The notes below the pieces were generated by a model. That model searched no databases and was not told the DNA's origin. It saw only the letters and a program-made list of their open reading frames with translations. A stretch of 64,000 nucleotides of DNA from NCBI RefSeq assembly GCF_003837805.1, contig NZ_RQIT01000017.1:62001-126000 (forward strand), given 5' to 3'. Of the stretch, positions 7,867 to 17,437 are shown one piece after another. Position 1 is the stretch's first letter; every line of letters begins with the position of its first letter. The DNA is from Bradyrhizobium sp. RP6. GTDB lineage: Bacteria; Pseudomonadota; Alphaproteobacteria; Rhizobiales; Xanthobacteraceae. Made by a program: the position numbers and the translations under genes.

Positions 7867-9996
7867 ATGGGCGGCAGCGTCGGTCAGCGTGCATTTCATA
7901 ATGCCCGGCTTCAGAAACGGCAAAAGGCCGAAGTGCTGCCATTGCTCGGGCGCGCACTCCAGTTGCACAGGAAGGGACTCCTGCCCGAGGCCCGTGTGAC
8001 CTATCGACAACTCCTGCAGATCGCGCCCAACCAACTCATCGCGCTGCATATGCTCGGCGTTCTGGAGTCTGATGCCAAGAACTATCAGCAGGCCGAAATC
8101 CTGCTGAGCCGAGCGGTTGCCGTGGATCCGCGATCTGCCGAAGCTCACATGAGCCTGGGCGTCGCCCTGAACGGGCTGAAACGTCACGATGAGGCCCGCG
8201 AGAGCTATCGAAAGGCCCTCGCCTTGCGGCCTGACTACGCCCTGGCCCTGTCCAATCTCGGCAACGCGAGCGCGGCCCTTGATCTGCACCACGAAGCGAT
8301 CGAGAGCTACGACAGGGCACTCGCAATCGACGGAAACCTTGCCGAAGCCCACAACGGCCGAGGTGGGGCGCTCTGCCGACTGCGCAACTATGACGAGGCT
8401 CTCACAAGCCTGAATCGCGCGCTCTCGATCAAGCCCGACTATGCGGCGGCATTGGCGAACCGCGCCGTTGCGTTGCGGGAGCTACGGCGATTTGACGAAG
8501 CCATGGCGGACTGCGATCGGGCGATCGCCCTGGCGCCCGACGACGTGAACGGATGGCTCTGGCGCGCCAATGTCTTGCTCCAGACCCAGCAAATGGCGCA
8601 GGCGATGGACGATTGCGAGAGGGCTCTCGCGATAGCTCCCGATTCCGCTCAAGCTCACCTCGTGCTGGGCCTTTGTCTCGCCGGACTTGGCCGGGTCGAC
8701 GAAGCCCTCGTCAGCTTCGACAGAGCCCTCGACATCCAGCCCGACCTTGAGAGCGCAATTTCCAGCAAGATATTCACGCTCGATTTTGTGGCGGACGCGA
8801 GCGTCGAACAGCATCAGCAGGCGCGGCAAGTGTGGTGGGAGCGGGTCGGCGCGAAAATCGCTTCAGAAGCGGCGGCACCGCATCACAACAGCCTCGATCC
8901 GGATCGCCGTCTGGTGCTCGGCTATGTCTCGTCGGATTTCAACGCGCATTCGGCCGCGTTCATTTTCAAGCCCGTCCTGCAACACCATGACCGCGCGCAG
9001 TTCGAGATCGTGTGCTACTCCTGCTCGTCAAAAATGGATACGACGACAAGCGAATTTCAGGGGATCGCCGATCGCTGGCGTGACGCCTCGCAATGGGCCG
9101 ACGATCGCCTCGCCGCTGAGATTCGCGCCGATCGCGTCGATATCCTGATCGATCTGTCCGGCCACACCAGAGGAAACCGCCTCGGCGTGTTTGCGCGCAA
9201 GCCGGCACCGATCCAGGTGCACGGCTGGGGCCACGGCACCGGCACCGGGCTGCCGACGATCGATTATCTGTTCTCGGATCCGGTCGCGATTCCTGCCGCG
9301 GTTCGGCATTTGTTTGCGGAGACCGTCGTCGACCTGCCGTGCTTCGTGACGCTGGCGCCACTGCCGGCCGGGCTTGCGCGGGCGGAGGCGCCGGCTCTCT
9401 CGAACGGCTTCGTCACGTTCGGTGTCTTCAACCGCATCAGCAAGATTTCGGACGAGGCCGCGGAAGTCTGGTCCAGGATTCTCGAGCGGGTCCCAGGTTC
9501 GCGACTGCTGATCAAGGATGTTGCGCTGGACGATCAACTGGTCCGCGACAAGCTGCTGGCACGGTTTGCGGCTTGCCGATTGCCGGTCGAACGCGTCGAT
9601 CTGCTCGGAGCCACATTGCGGAGCGAACATCTGGCATCGTTCAATCGTGTCGATATTGCGCTCGACCCGTTCCCGCAGAACGGCGGCGTCAGCACATTGG
9701 AAGCTTTGCAGATGGGCGTGCCCGTGGTGGCGAAGCTCGGGAACAGCCTGCCCAGCCGAGCCGCGGGCGCCATCCTCTCCGCGCTTGGCTTGCGGGACTG
9801 GGTCGCGGACAGCGATGAGGCATATGTCGAGATCGCAGCTGGCCGCGCGGCGCGGATCGGCGAACTCGATCAATTGCGCCGCGAACTGCCCGGACGGATC
9901 AACGCTGCGGCCGCCGGCAACCCCGTCTCATATGCGCGAGCCGTGGACGACGCCTATCGCGCGATGTGGATACGCTATTGCAACGGCGTCGTCTGA
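7867..9996 (+). CDS. TPR protein with O-GlcNAc transferase-like (GT41) domain
   Basis: The 709-residue protein has about seven or eight tetratricopeptide repeats (roughly residues 20-290, with repeated motifs such as AEAHMSLGVALNGLKRHDEA). A GT41/SPINDLY-type catalytic region follows. Its signatures are LGYVSSDFNAHSAAF, DLSGHTRGNRL, QVHGWGHGTGTGLPTIDY, FGVFNRISKISDEA and LDPFPQNGGVSTLEALQMG. Family members transfer GlcNAc or another sugar to Ser/Thr, and in bacteria some modify surface proteins or adhesins. No flagellin or adhesin gene is adjacent. GGGGGA lies upstream of the ATG. Confidence 0.92.
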   Translation: MGGSVGQRAFHNARLQKRQKAEVLPLLGRALQLHRKGLLPEARVTYRQLLQIAPNQLIALHMLGVLESDAKNYQQAEILLSRAVAVDPRSAEAHMSLGVALNGLKRHDEARESYRKALALRPDYALALSNLGNASAALDLHHEAIESYDRALAIDGNLAEAHNGRGGALCRLRNYDEALTSLNRALSIKPDYAAALANRAVALRELRRFDEAMADCDRAIALAPDDVNGWLWRANVLLQTQQMAQAMDDCERALAIAPDSAQAHLVLGLCLAGLGRVDEALVSFDRALDIQPDLESAISSKIFTLDFVADASVEQHQQARQVWWERVGAKIASEAAAPHHNSLDPDRRLVLGYVSSDFNAHSAAFIFKPVLQHHDRAQFEIVCYSCSSKMDTTTSEFQGIADRWRDASQWADDRLAAEIRADRVDILIDLSGHTRGNRLGVFARKPAPIQVHGWGHGTGTGLPTIDYLFSDPVAIPAAVRHLFAETVVDLPCFVTLAPLPAGLARAEAPALSNGFVTFGVFNRISKISDEAAEVWSRILERVPGSRLLIKDVALDDQLVRDKLLARFAACRLPVERVDLLGATLRSEHLASFNRVDIALDPFPQNGGVSTLEALQMGVPVVAKLGNSLPSRAAGAILSALGLRDWVADSDEAYVEIAAGRAARIGELDQLRRELPGRINAAAAGNPVSYARAVDDAYRAMWIRYCNGVV

Positions 9997-10004
9997 TCCC
10001 TGCG

Positions 10005-10292
10005 TCAATGCAGCCGGAACACGCCGTCCACGGCGCGCAGCTCGGCTGGCTTGATCAGCTTGGAATGCGCCACCGTGACCGAATGGAGGGGACCATCGAG
10101 CTTCTCCTGCCAGAACGCCAGGAAATCCTTCAGCGCCGGAAATTTCGGAAACATGTCGTAGTTCTGCCAGACGTAGGTCTGGAGCAGCGACGGATGATCC
10201 GGCATGCGATAGAGGATTTGCGCCGTCGTCAGTCCGTAACCTAGCATCTGTTTCCGGAAATCCTCGGAAACGCCCCCACTCCGCAGTCCCAT
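10005..10292 (-). CDS. usg: Usg family protein
   Basis: This 95-residue protein carries the Usg family core: DFRKQMLGYGLTTAQILYRM, PDHPSLLQTYVWQNYDMFP and HSVTVAHSKLIKPAELRAVDG. The family is common in rhizobia and has no demonstrated activity; its name comes from a position upstream of a trp gene in other bacteria. The ATG at 10292 has AGGAGG 7 bases upstream, so a longer open frame to 10406 is not needed. It converges on the GT41 gene with an 8-base gap. Confidence 0.9.
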   Translation of the reverse strand: MGLRSGGVSEDFRKQMLGYGLTTAQILYRMPDHPSLLQTYVWQNYDMFPKFPALKDFLAFWQEKLDGPLHSVTVAHSKLIKPAELRAVDGVFRLH

Positions 10293-10447
10293 GCCAAACC
10301 TCCTTTGCAGGAGCGCATTCAGGGGGTGGCTTGATCCGTGCCCCGGGGAGCCACCCGGAAACGATGCGCTCACATGAGAGAAATGTGACGCAAACTGACA
10401 ACCCATCTCAAGCCCAAAAGTTTAACAAGCTGTTGAAATTCAATGCG

Positions 10448-10474
10448 TTAGCAGCAGACATAACTCCGTGCTAA
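10448..10474. promoter_or_regulatory. Degenerate CIRCE-like inverted repeat
   Basis: TTAGCAGCA, a 9-base spacer and CCGTGCTAA follow the exact 9-9-9 layout of CIRCE (TTAGCACTC-N9-GAGTGCTAA). The outer six bases of each arm match; the inner bases do not. It lies between usg and groES, about 155 bases upstream of the usg start and 184 bases upstream of the true CIRCE. HrcA binding is an inference. Confidence 0.4.
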
Positions 10475-10507
10475 TACGGCCTCCCACGGGGCCTCGAAGA
10501 GGCCTCC

Positions 10508-10552
10508 AAGGCTGGTCCAAGGCTGGCTCCAAGGCTGGCTCCAAGGCTGGTT
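10508..10552. repeat. Short tandem repeat AAGGCTGGCTCC
   Basis: Four consecutive units start with AAGGCTGG: an 11-base unit, two identical 12-base units AAGGCTGGCTCC, and a partial last unit. The array sits in the long leader region between usg and groES, upstream of the candidate promoter. Such arrays can change copy number by slippage. Confidence 0.85.
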
Positions 10553-10614
10553 AACGATGGAAATGAGATTCTGGCAGTCCACGCTTCCGCGTGCTGATTT
10601 TTCTGCTAGAAGCC

Positions 10615-10643
10615 CTTGCCCCCGCAAAATTCCTGTCCTATTT
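10615..10643 (+). promoter_or_regulatory. Candidate RpoH (sigma-32) promoter of groESL
   Basis: CTTG at 10615-10618 and CCTATTT at 10637-10643 are separated by 18 bases. This fits the alphaproteobacterial heat-shock promoter pattern CTTG-N17/18-CYTATnT. A start near 10650 would place the CIRCE element directly over the initially transcribed region. Confidence 0.6.
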
Positions 10644-10657
10644 CAACTTGGCTCGCG

Positions 10658-10684
10658 CTAGCACTCGCGGGCAACGACTGCTAA
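10658..10684. promoter_or_regulatory. CIRCE element (HrcA operator) upstream of groES
   Basis: CTAGCACTC, nine bases, then GACTGCTAA matches CIRCE (TTAGCACTC-N9-GAGTGCTAA) with two mismatches in total. It lies 44 bases before the groES start. HrcA binds CIRCE and represses chaperonin genes until heat shock. The hrcA gene is not in the window. Confidence 0.9.
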
Positions 10685-10728
10685 CAATCTCAAAATCCTC
10701 AACACGTGCAATTGCTTAGGAGGACTGC

Positions 10729-11043
10729 ATGAAATTCCGTCCGCTTCACGACCGCGTCGTGGTCAAGCGCATCGACGCAGAAGAGAAGACCGCTGGCGGC
10801 ATCATCATTCCCGACACTGCCAAGGAAAAGCCCTCCCAGGGCGAAGTCGTCGCCGTTGGCCCGGGTGGCCGCGACGAGTCCGGCAAGCTGATCCCGATCG
10901 ACCTGAAGGTCGGCGACCGCGTGCTGTTCGGCAAGTGGTCCGGCACCGAGGTCAAGATCGACGGCCAGGACCTGCTGATCATGAAGGAGAGCGACGTCAT
11001 GGGCGTTCTCGAGGTCAGCGAGTCCAAGAAGAAGGCGGCCTAA
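10729..11043 (+). CDS. groES: Co-chaperonin GroES (Hsp10)
   Basis: The 104-residue protein begins MKFRPLHDRVVVKRIDAEEK and has the mobile loop KTAGGIIIPDTAKEKP that docks onto GroEL. It forms the heptameric lid of the cytosolic chaperonin. AGGAGG lies 6 bases before the ATG. It leads a two-gene operon with groEL, 45 bases apart, under CIRCE and a candidate RpoH promoter. Bradyrhizobia carry several groESL copies with different regulation, and this copy looks like a heat-regulated one. Confidence 0.98.
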   Translation: MKFRPLHDRVVVKRIDAEEKTAGGIIIPDTAKEKPSQGEVVAVGPGGRDESGKLIPIDLKVGDRVLFGKWSGTEVKIDGQDLLIMKESDVMGVLEVSESKKKAA

Positions 11044-11088
11044 GAGCCCCCTCTCCCTCCAGTCACATCATTCCAAGGAAAAATCCAG

Positions 11089-12729
<1,641 letters not shown>

Positions 12730-12762
12730 TCCAGCCGCTCAGGCACAGTCGAGAAATGCGAA

Positions 12763-12797
12763 ACCCCGGCAGCGATGCCGGGGTTTTTGTTTTTTGG
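12763..12797 (+). terminator. Rho-independent terminator of groESL
   Basis: ACCCCGGC, a six-base loop AGCGAT and GCCGGGGT form a perfect 8-bp stem, followed by TTTTGTTTTTT. It lies just after groEL on the same strand. Confidence 0.92.
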
Positions 12798-12815
12798 GCA
12801 AAGTCTCGCCGCTGG

Positions 12816-12842
12816 TCATTCCGGGGCGCGCCCCCGAATGAC
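12816..12842. repeat. Minimal copy of the CATTCCGGG palindromic repeat
   Basis: TCATTCCGGGG, CGCG, CCCCCGAATGA: only the two outer arms of the larger family remain, joined by four bases. It looks like an internally deleted copy. It lies between convergent groEL and lepB. Confidence 0.7.
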
Positions 12843-12848
12843 GGCCCC

Positions 12849-13595
12849 TCACTCCACCTTCCCCAACCGCTCGAAGCGCGGCTCGCCGTCATCGTCGAGC
12901 GACCAGAGGATCCGCGTCACCTTGCCGATGAGATTGTCCATCGGGATGAAGCCCATCGCGGACGCCATGCGGCTGTCGGTGGAATTGTCGCGGTTGTCGC
13001 CGAGCACGAAGAGATGGCCTGGCGGCACGGCGTAGACGCTGGTGTTGTCGAGGAAGCCATTGTCGAGACAATCGTAGGTCACATAGCTCGCGCCGTTCGG
13101 CAGCGTCTCGCGCCAGCGCTTGACCTGCGCCTCGTCATCGCCCCCGCAGGCGGCGCCGGCTTGTGCCTCCTTCAGCGCGGCGCGCGTCACCGGACGGTCG
13201 TTGAGGATGAGCCGGCCCTGCTGCATCTGGATGCGGTCGCCGGGCAGCCCGACCACGCGCTTGACGTAATCGACGGAGGTATCCCTTGGCGTTCGGAAAA
13301 CGACGAGGTCGCCGTACTCGGGCTCGCCGGCAAAGACACGACCTGAGATCCAGGACGAATCGAAGGGGAAGGAATAGCGGCCGTAGCCATAGACATATTT
13401 CGCCGTAAAGACGTAGTCGCCGACCATCAGCGTCGGCGCCATCGAATTCGAGGGGATGTTGAACGGCTGATACAGGAAGTATCGAAACAGGAACGGCGGC
13501 GACCACAGCACCGGGATCAGCAGGATCAGGATGACGATCGCCTTCCATTCCCGCGATCGTGCCGAGGGACGGATCGTTTGCTCAAGAGTGGTCAT
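12849..13595 (-). CDS. lepB: Signal peptidase I
   Basis: The 248-residue protein has one N-terminal membrane segment (IVILILLIPVLWSPPFLFRY). The S26 catalytic pair is visible as S51 in PSNSMAPTL and K112 in DYVKRVVGLPGD, with the C-terminal box FVLGDNRDNSTDSR. It cleaves signal peptides of exported pre-proteins on the periplasmic side of the inner membrane. Two Cys residues (ACGG and YDCLD) may form the disulfide seen in other lepB products. It is a single gene converging on groEL. Rhizobia often carry more than one lepB, so this may not be the housekeeping copy. Confidence 0.95.
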   Translation of the reverse strand: MTTLEQTIRPSARSREWKAIVILILLIPVLWSPPFLFRYFLYQPFNIPSNSMAPTLMVGDYVFTAKYVYGYGRYSFPFDSSWISGRVFAGEPEYGDLVVFRTPRDTSVDYVKRVVGLPGDRIQMQQGRLILNDRPVTRAALKEAQAGAACGGDDEAQVKRWRETLPNGASYVTYDCLDNGFLDNTSVYAVPPGHLFVLGDNRDNSTDSRMASAMGFIPMDNLIGKVTRILWSLDDDGEPRFERLGKVE

Positions 13596-13731
13596 GCAGT
13601 TGCCCTGTCAAAGACGTAGTCGGCGCGAGATTACGCAACCTGCGCGCGCGTTCAATCCCCAGCGAACTTGCGAATTTGGTCGCACGTCGCGCGGCCCGCG
13701 TTCAATGCGAGGCCATGAACGTCGCCAGCGG

Positions 13732-14571
13732 TCAGCCGTGCGACATATCCCTGAAGCAGTGACGTACCCAATTGATCGTCACGCGCGTCGCCGGATCGCG
13801 CTTCAGATGGTTCTGCACCAGCAGCCAGACGTCGCGGCGCCTCGGCAGCAGCGTGGCGCGCAGGCTGCGATCGGCGAGCAGCGGCCCGCAGCTGTGCTCA
13901 GGCAGCACGCCGACGGCCTGATGCGACTGGATCATAGTGCGGATGATGCGGACATTGTCCGTGACGCAGCGCACGTTTGTCAGACGCTTGGCGCGCAGGA
14001 ACTGCTGCTCGGGGATCGCGTCGAGCTCGTCAGGATAGACGCACGCGACCGGCTCGGCACCGCCGCGGTCCGCGGGCTCGAAGAAATACAGCCTGACCTC
14101 GCCGAGCTTGGAGATGGTAAAGTCGCCCTTCTCCGGCTTGCGCAGACGGATAGCGAGATCGGCCTGCCAGCGCGAGAATTTGACGTTGCCGCTCGAGGTG
14201 AGGAATTGCAGCGTCAGCCCCGGGTGATCGCGCAGGAAGCTGCTCGCATGCGGCGCCAGCAGCTCTTCGGCGACCGCATTGGTCGAGGCGATGCGCAGCC
14301 GTCCGACCGGGCCCACCTGGCTCTCCTTGATGCGGTCGATCGCTGCGGCATGCGCCGCCATCGCACCGACATGCTCGAGCACCGCCTCGCAGTGGCGCGT
14401 CGGCCGGCGCAGCCCGTCCACCGCGTCGAACAGCAGCACGCCGAGGTCGCGCTGGATGCGCGCGAGCCTGCGGCCGACGGTGGTCTCGTCGATGCGCAGC
14501 CGCGCGCTGGCGCCGGCATAGGTGCCCTCGTCCCTGACCGCGGCGATGATACGCAGGTCGTCCCAGTTCAT
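13732..14571 (-). CDS. LysR family transcriptional regulator
   Basis: This 279-residue regulator has an N-terminal winged helix-turn-helix at residues 1-60 (MNWDDLRIIAAVRDEGTYAG, then TTVGRRLARIQRDLGVLLFD) and a substrate-binding-like effector domain. It is divergent from an isochorismatase-type hydrolase gene 129 bases away, which is the usual arrangement for a LysR regulator and its target. The intergenic region holds a CTGCAA/TTGCAG dyad. The effector is unknown. Confidence 0.93.
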   Translation of the reverse strand: MNWDDLRIIAAVRDEGTYAGASARLRIDETTVGRRLARIQRDLGVLLFDAVDGLRRPTRHCEAVLEHVGAMAAHAAAIDRIKESQVGPVGRLRIASTNAVAEELLAPHASSFLRDHPGLTLQFLTSSGNVKFSRWQADLAIRLRKPEKGDFTISKLGEVRLYFFEPADRGGAEPVACVYPDELDAIPEQQFLRAKRLTNVRCVTDNVRIIRTMIQSHQAVGVLPEHSCGPLLADRSLRATLLPRRRDVWLLVQNHLKRDPATRVTINWVRHCFRDMSHG

Positions 14572-14601
14572 TCCACGAGCCTAGCAGGCGGGGGGCGCTT
14601 C

Positions 14602-14615
14602 CTGCAAACTTGCAG
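14602..14615. promoter_or_regulatory. Candidate LysR-type operator dyad
   Basis: CTGCAAACTTGCAG is a perfect 6-2-6 inverted repeat midway between the divergent LysR and hydrolase genes. A further half-site CTGCA lies about 20 bases downstream, on the hydrolase side. Binding by the adjacent LysR protein is an inference from position. Confidence 0.5.
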
Positions 14616-14700
14616 CCATATGCCGCAATTTTCCTGCACAATGGCAGGCATCGGCTGCGCTAGTGTCGCGTCATCCGACATCCCTGAAGGCCTGACCAGC

Positions 14701-15294
14701 ATGACCGCTCCAAAGACCCTGCTCGAACTCGCCGGTGCCGATCTCAATCCGCCGAAGCTCAACGAGGCCTGCCTCGTGCTGATCGACATCCAGAACGAAT
14801 ATTGCGCCGGTCCGCTGGCCCTGCCCGATGCGCAAGCGGCGATCGCCGCGGCCGCGCGCCTGCTCGCGCGCGCACGCGAGAGCGGAGCTGCGATCTTCCA
14901 TGTCGCGCACAAGGGCCGCGCCGGCGGCCTGTTCGACCGCGAGGCCGCGCGCGGCGCGATCGTCGAGCGCCTGACGCCGCTCGCCAGCGAGCCGGTGATC
15001 GAGAAGGCGCTGCCGAATGCCTTCGCTGGCACCGACCTGCAGGCCCGGCTGGCCGCGACCGGACTCAAGAATATCGTGCTGGCCGGCTTCATGACTCACA
15101 TGTGCGTCAGTTCGACTACCCGCGCCGCGCTCGACCTCGGCCTGCGCACGACGATCGCGGCCAACGCCTGCGCCACCCGCGACCTGCCCGACGGCCGCGG
15201 CGGCACGCTGGACGCCCGGACGATCCATCAGGTCGCGCTGGCCGAATTGTCGGACCGCTTCGCCATCATCGCGCAAGTCGAAGCGCTGACTTGA
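14701..15294 (+). CDS. Isochorismatase-family cysteine hydrolase
   Basis: The 197-residue protein has the cysteine hydrolase triad of the isochorismatase-like family: D29 in VLIDIQNEY, K102 in IEKALPNAF and C135 in MTHMCVSSTTRAA. The family includes nicotinamidases, N-carbamoylsarcosine amidases and ureidoacrylate hydrolases, and the substrate here is not clear. An ATG at 14701 fits the family N-terminus; a longer upstream frame overlaps the LysR promoter and gene. Likely regulated by the divergent LysR protein. Confidence 0.92.
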   Translation: MTAPKTLLELAGADLNPPKLNEACLVLIDIQNEYCAGPLALPDAQAAIAAAARLLARARESGAAIFHVAHKGRAGGLFDREAARGAIVERLTPLASEPVIEKALPNAFAGTDLQARLAATGLKNIVLAGFMTHMCVSSTTRAALDLGLRTTIAANACATRDLPDGRGGTLDARTIHQVALAELSDRFAIIAQVEALT

Positions 15295-15563
15295 TGGGGC
15301 ATGCGATGCTGCAGCTCCATTTCTTTCGATGTCCTGCTCGTTCTCGAGCCGCATCGCGCTGGGCAGGTTGAGCAGCAGCCAGGTGGCTCCTGCAATCAAA
15401 AGGAAATTCGCAGAAATAATGCGGCGACATCCGGCAGAGGCAATGAACAAGGTTCGAAATTGAAACGCAGTTGTTGCTTCCGCTCAATCACAACCTTCAG
15501 GCAAGTCGGGTCGCGAGGCAAGTTGAGTCCGGCCGACAAGCTTCAAGGCCGGTGAAATTGCGG
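15295..15563. other. Intergenic region without recognisable gene
   Basis: No frame on either strand has a convincing start, ribosome site or familiar sequence. Local base composition is more AT-rich than its neighbours around 15395-15500. No terminator hairpin was identified. Confidence 0.5.
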
Positions 15564-15785
15564 TCATGGCGGTTTTAGCTGTTCGAGCAGCGCATTTCGC
15601 TCTTCGCGCAGCTTGCGAAGCATGAGCGCGTTGTCGGCTTGGAGCTCCTGCCACTCTATACGATCTTCCGCGGTCCAAAGGTAAGACTCGCGATTGAACC
15701 GCGCCTTCTCGGCCAGATCGAAAGCTTCGTAGGTTTCAATCTGTCTCTCGATTCGCTTGATCTCCTCTTGGATGGTTCCGGACAT
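15564..15785 (-). CDS. Small coiled-coil hypothetical protein
   Basis: A 73-residue protein rich in Glu, Lys, Arg and Leu (EEIKRIERQIETYEAFDLAE, then LQADNALMLRKLREERNALL) that should form a helical coiled coil across nearly its whole length. There is no signal peptide or membrane segment. It is an isolated gene on the minus strand. The family is not recognised; the composition and clean start suggest a real gene. Confidence 0.6.
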   Translation of the reverse strand: MSGTIQEEIKRIERQIETYEAFDLAEKARFNRESYLWTAEDRIEWQELQADNALMLRKLREERNALLEQLKPP

Positions 15786-16264
15786 CCATCAAGCCTAGGC
15801 GTGTGGGCCAGCGCACGTCAATCTTATCGATCGAGCGCAGTGCAAAACTTCGATGCATCGCGCCAAAGTTGTGAGCCTGCTCAGGATCGCGCTGACACCT
15901 GCCGCTCCTGAGACTACGCTCGCAACCAGTACTCCTTCGCATTTCCAAAGCGCGTCCTTTGTGCGCTGATCACTCGTCAGCGCCGCTTGCCGTCGTGCCG
16001 CCGCTTCGAGCCGGCGAAGTTGCGCGGGATGTCATGCCGCCTGATATCAACGTTCCACGACAGGCGCATTTAACTACGTAAGGGGAACCGCAGATCCAAG
16101 GGGAGAACGCGCATGGATCGACGATCGCTTTGCAGCGAATGAGGGCGATCGATGGCAGAGCAACTGATCGGACGGCACCAGCAACCTAATGCCGCCAGCT
16201 CAAGACCGGAATCATGCGCGCGTCCGCGCCTGATAACGGCGACCGCGCGCCGAGATCGCGCGCC
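15786..16264. other. Intergenic region, no gene supported
   Basis: About 480 bases with only short frames on either strand. A sequence AAGGGGAGAACGCGCATGG near 16096-16114 looks like a ribosome site and ATG, but the frame stops after nine codons. It may be a relic, or leader, and no repeat family was recognised. Confidence 0.45.
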
Positions 16265-17437
16265 TCACTCCACCCGCGCCAGCACCGCGAGCTTGCGGAT
16301 GCCCTTGTTGCGGTAGGCGTCGAGGAACGCGTAATAGTCCTTGAACGACACGCAGCCGTTGGAATCGCCGTTCGGCCCCAGCATGAAGGTGTGCGCGAGC
16401 AGGCCGTCGCGGCCATGGATCGCGCTCTCGCCGCCGATCGGAGTGAGGCGCAGCGCCGGCACGCCGTGGAACAGGGCCTCGCGCGGCTTCAGCGTGTAGA
16501 TGTGCGGCGGCGTCACGCCCCGCATGCGGATTTTCGAGGAGCGCGGATCGTCGAGATTGGAGCCGAGGCCCGAATGCGCCTCGAGCTTGGTGCCGTCGGG
16601 CAGATATACGGTCTTGGCGGTGATGTCGTAGACCGCGGTGTCGCGCTCATAGGGCGGCGCGCCGCCGAACATCGGGTTCTGCTCCTTCAGCGCGATGGAC
16701 GCGGTCACGCTGGCATCGGCCGAGGCGTAGGCGAGCAGCCCGCCGGACGGCTCGCGCTTGCCCCAGAGCTTTTCCACCATCGACTGGCGCGGCCCGGTGA
16801 TCGACATCACTGCGGCCTTGGCGCGGTCGGCGAACGACTTGGGCTTCTCGGGCGCCGGCACGATCTGGGCCGGATCGGCCGAGGCCAGCTGCATCTGGGC
16901 GTCCGGCGCGCGCCTGGTCTTGTCGGCAGTCTTGTCAGTGACCTTGGCTGCCGGCTTCAGCGCGTCGGCGACCTTCGCGATCACGCTCTGCTTCGGGGCG
17001 TCCTTCGAAGTCTCCCTGGCCAGTGCAACCTGGGTCGAGGTCGCTGCGCTCGCCGCATTCGATGGCACGCCTTGCGTCGCGGCCGCGGCAAAGCGCTCGT
17101 TGAACATCTCGCGCGAGATCGGAGCTGCGACCTGGAGCCGGTCGGGCAATAGCGCGAAGGTTTCCTTGATGGCCTCGCCGGCCTCGCGCAGCACGACCTT
17201 GGGTGCGCGCCTGACCACCGGCTCGTCATAGCCGACGCTGCCGACGGTCGGGTAGACGCTCGCGCCGAGAATGTTGCTGTAAATGATCCAGCCGGCACCC
17301 ATCACGACGCAGCCGATCGCCGCGGCGCCCAGCCAATTGGCCGTGGTCATTTTCCGGGAAGGCTTCCGAAGAGAATTCTTGCCAGGATTTTTGGACTTCC
17401 GTGCCGCGATGCTTTGCGCAGCGATACTCGTACTCAT
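16265..17437 (-). CDS. DUF2778 / Tlde1-domain protein with N-terminal membrane anchor
   Basis: From the ATG at 17437 the protein has 390 residues. One membrane segment (WLGAAAIGCVVMGAGWIIYS) follows a basic cytoplasmic start. A long Ala/Lys/Pro-rich linker leads to a C-terminal DUF2778 domain with AHSGLGSN, PREALFHGVPALRL, AIHGRDGLLAHTFMLG and SNGCVSFKDY. The His and Cys residues resemble the L,D-transpeptidase-type active site of Tlde1 proteins. In enterobacteria Tlde1 is a type VI effector that attacks peptidoglycan; the anchored rhizobial form more likely acts on the cell's own wall, which is an inference. A longer frame to 17509 is possible. Confidence 0.82.
   Translation of the reverse strand: MSTSIAAQSIAARKSKNPGKNSLRKPSRKMTTANWLGAAAIGCVVMGAGWIIYSNILGASVYPTVGSVGYDEPVVRRAPKVVLREAGEAIKETFALLPDRLQVAAPISREMFNERFAAAATQGVPSNAASAATSTQVALARETSKDAPKQSVIAKVADALKPAAKVTDKTADKTRRAPDAQMQLASADPAQIVPAPEKPKSFADRAKAAVMSITGPRQSMVEKLWGKREPSGGLLAYASADASVTASIALKEQNPMFGGAPPYERDTAVYDITAKTVYLPDGTKLEAHSGLGSNLDDPRSSKIRMRGVTPPHIYTLKPREALFHGVPALRLTPIGGESAIHGRDGLLAHTFMLGPNGDSNGCVSFKDYYAFLDAYRNKGIRKLAVLARVE

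Noticed and set aside
16114..16143. AAGGGGAGAACGCGC-ATG looking like a gene start
   Set aside because: The frame ends after nine codons, so it cannot be a normal gene; a leader peptide is possible but unsupported.
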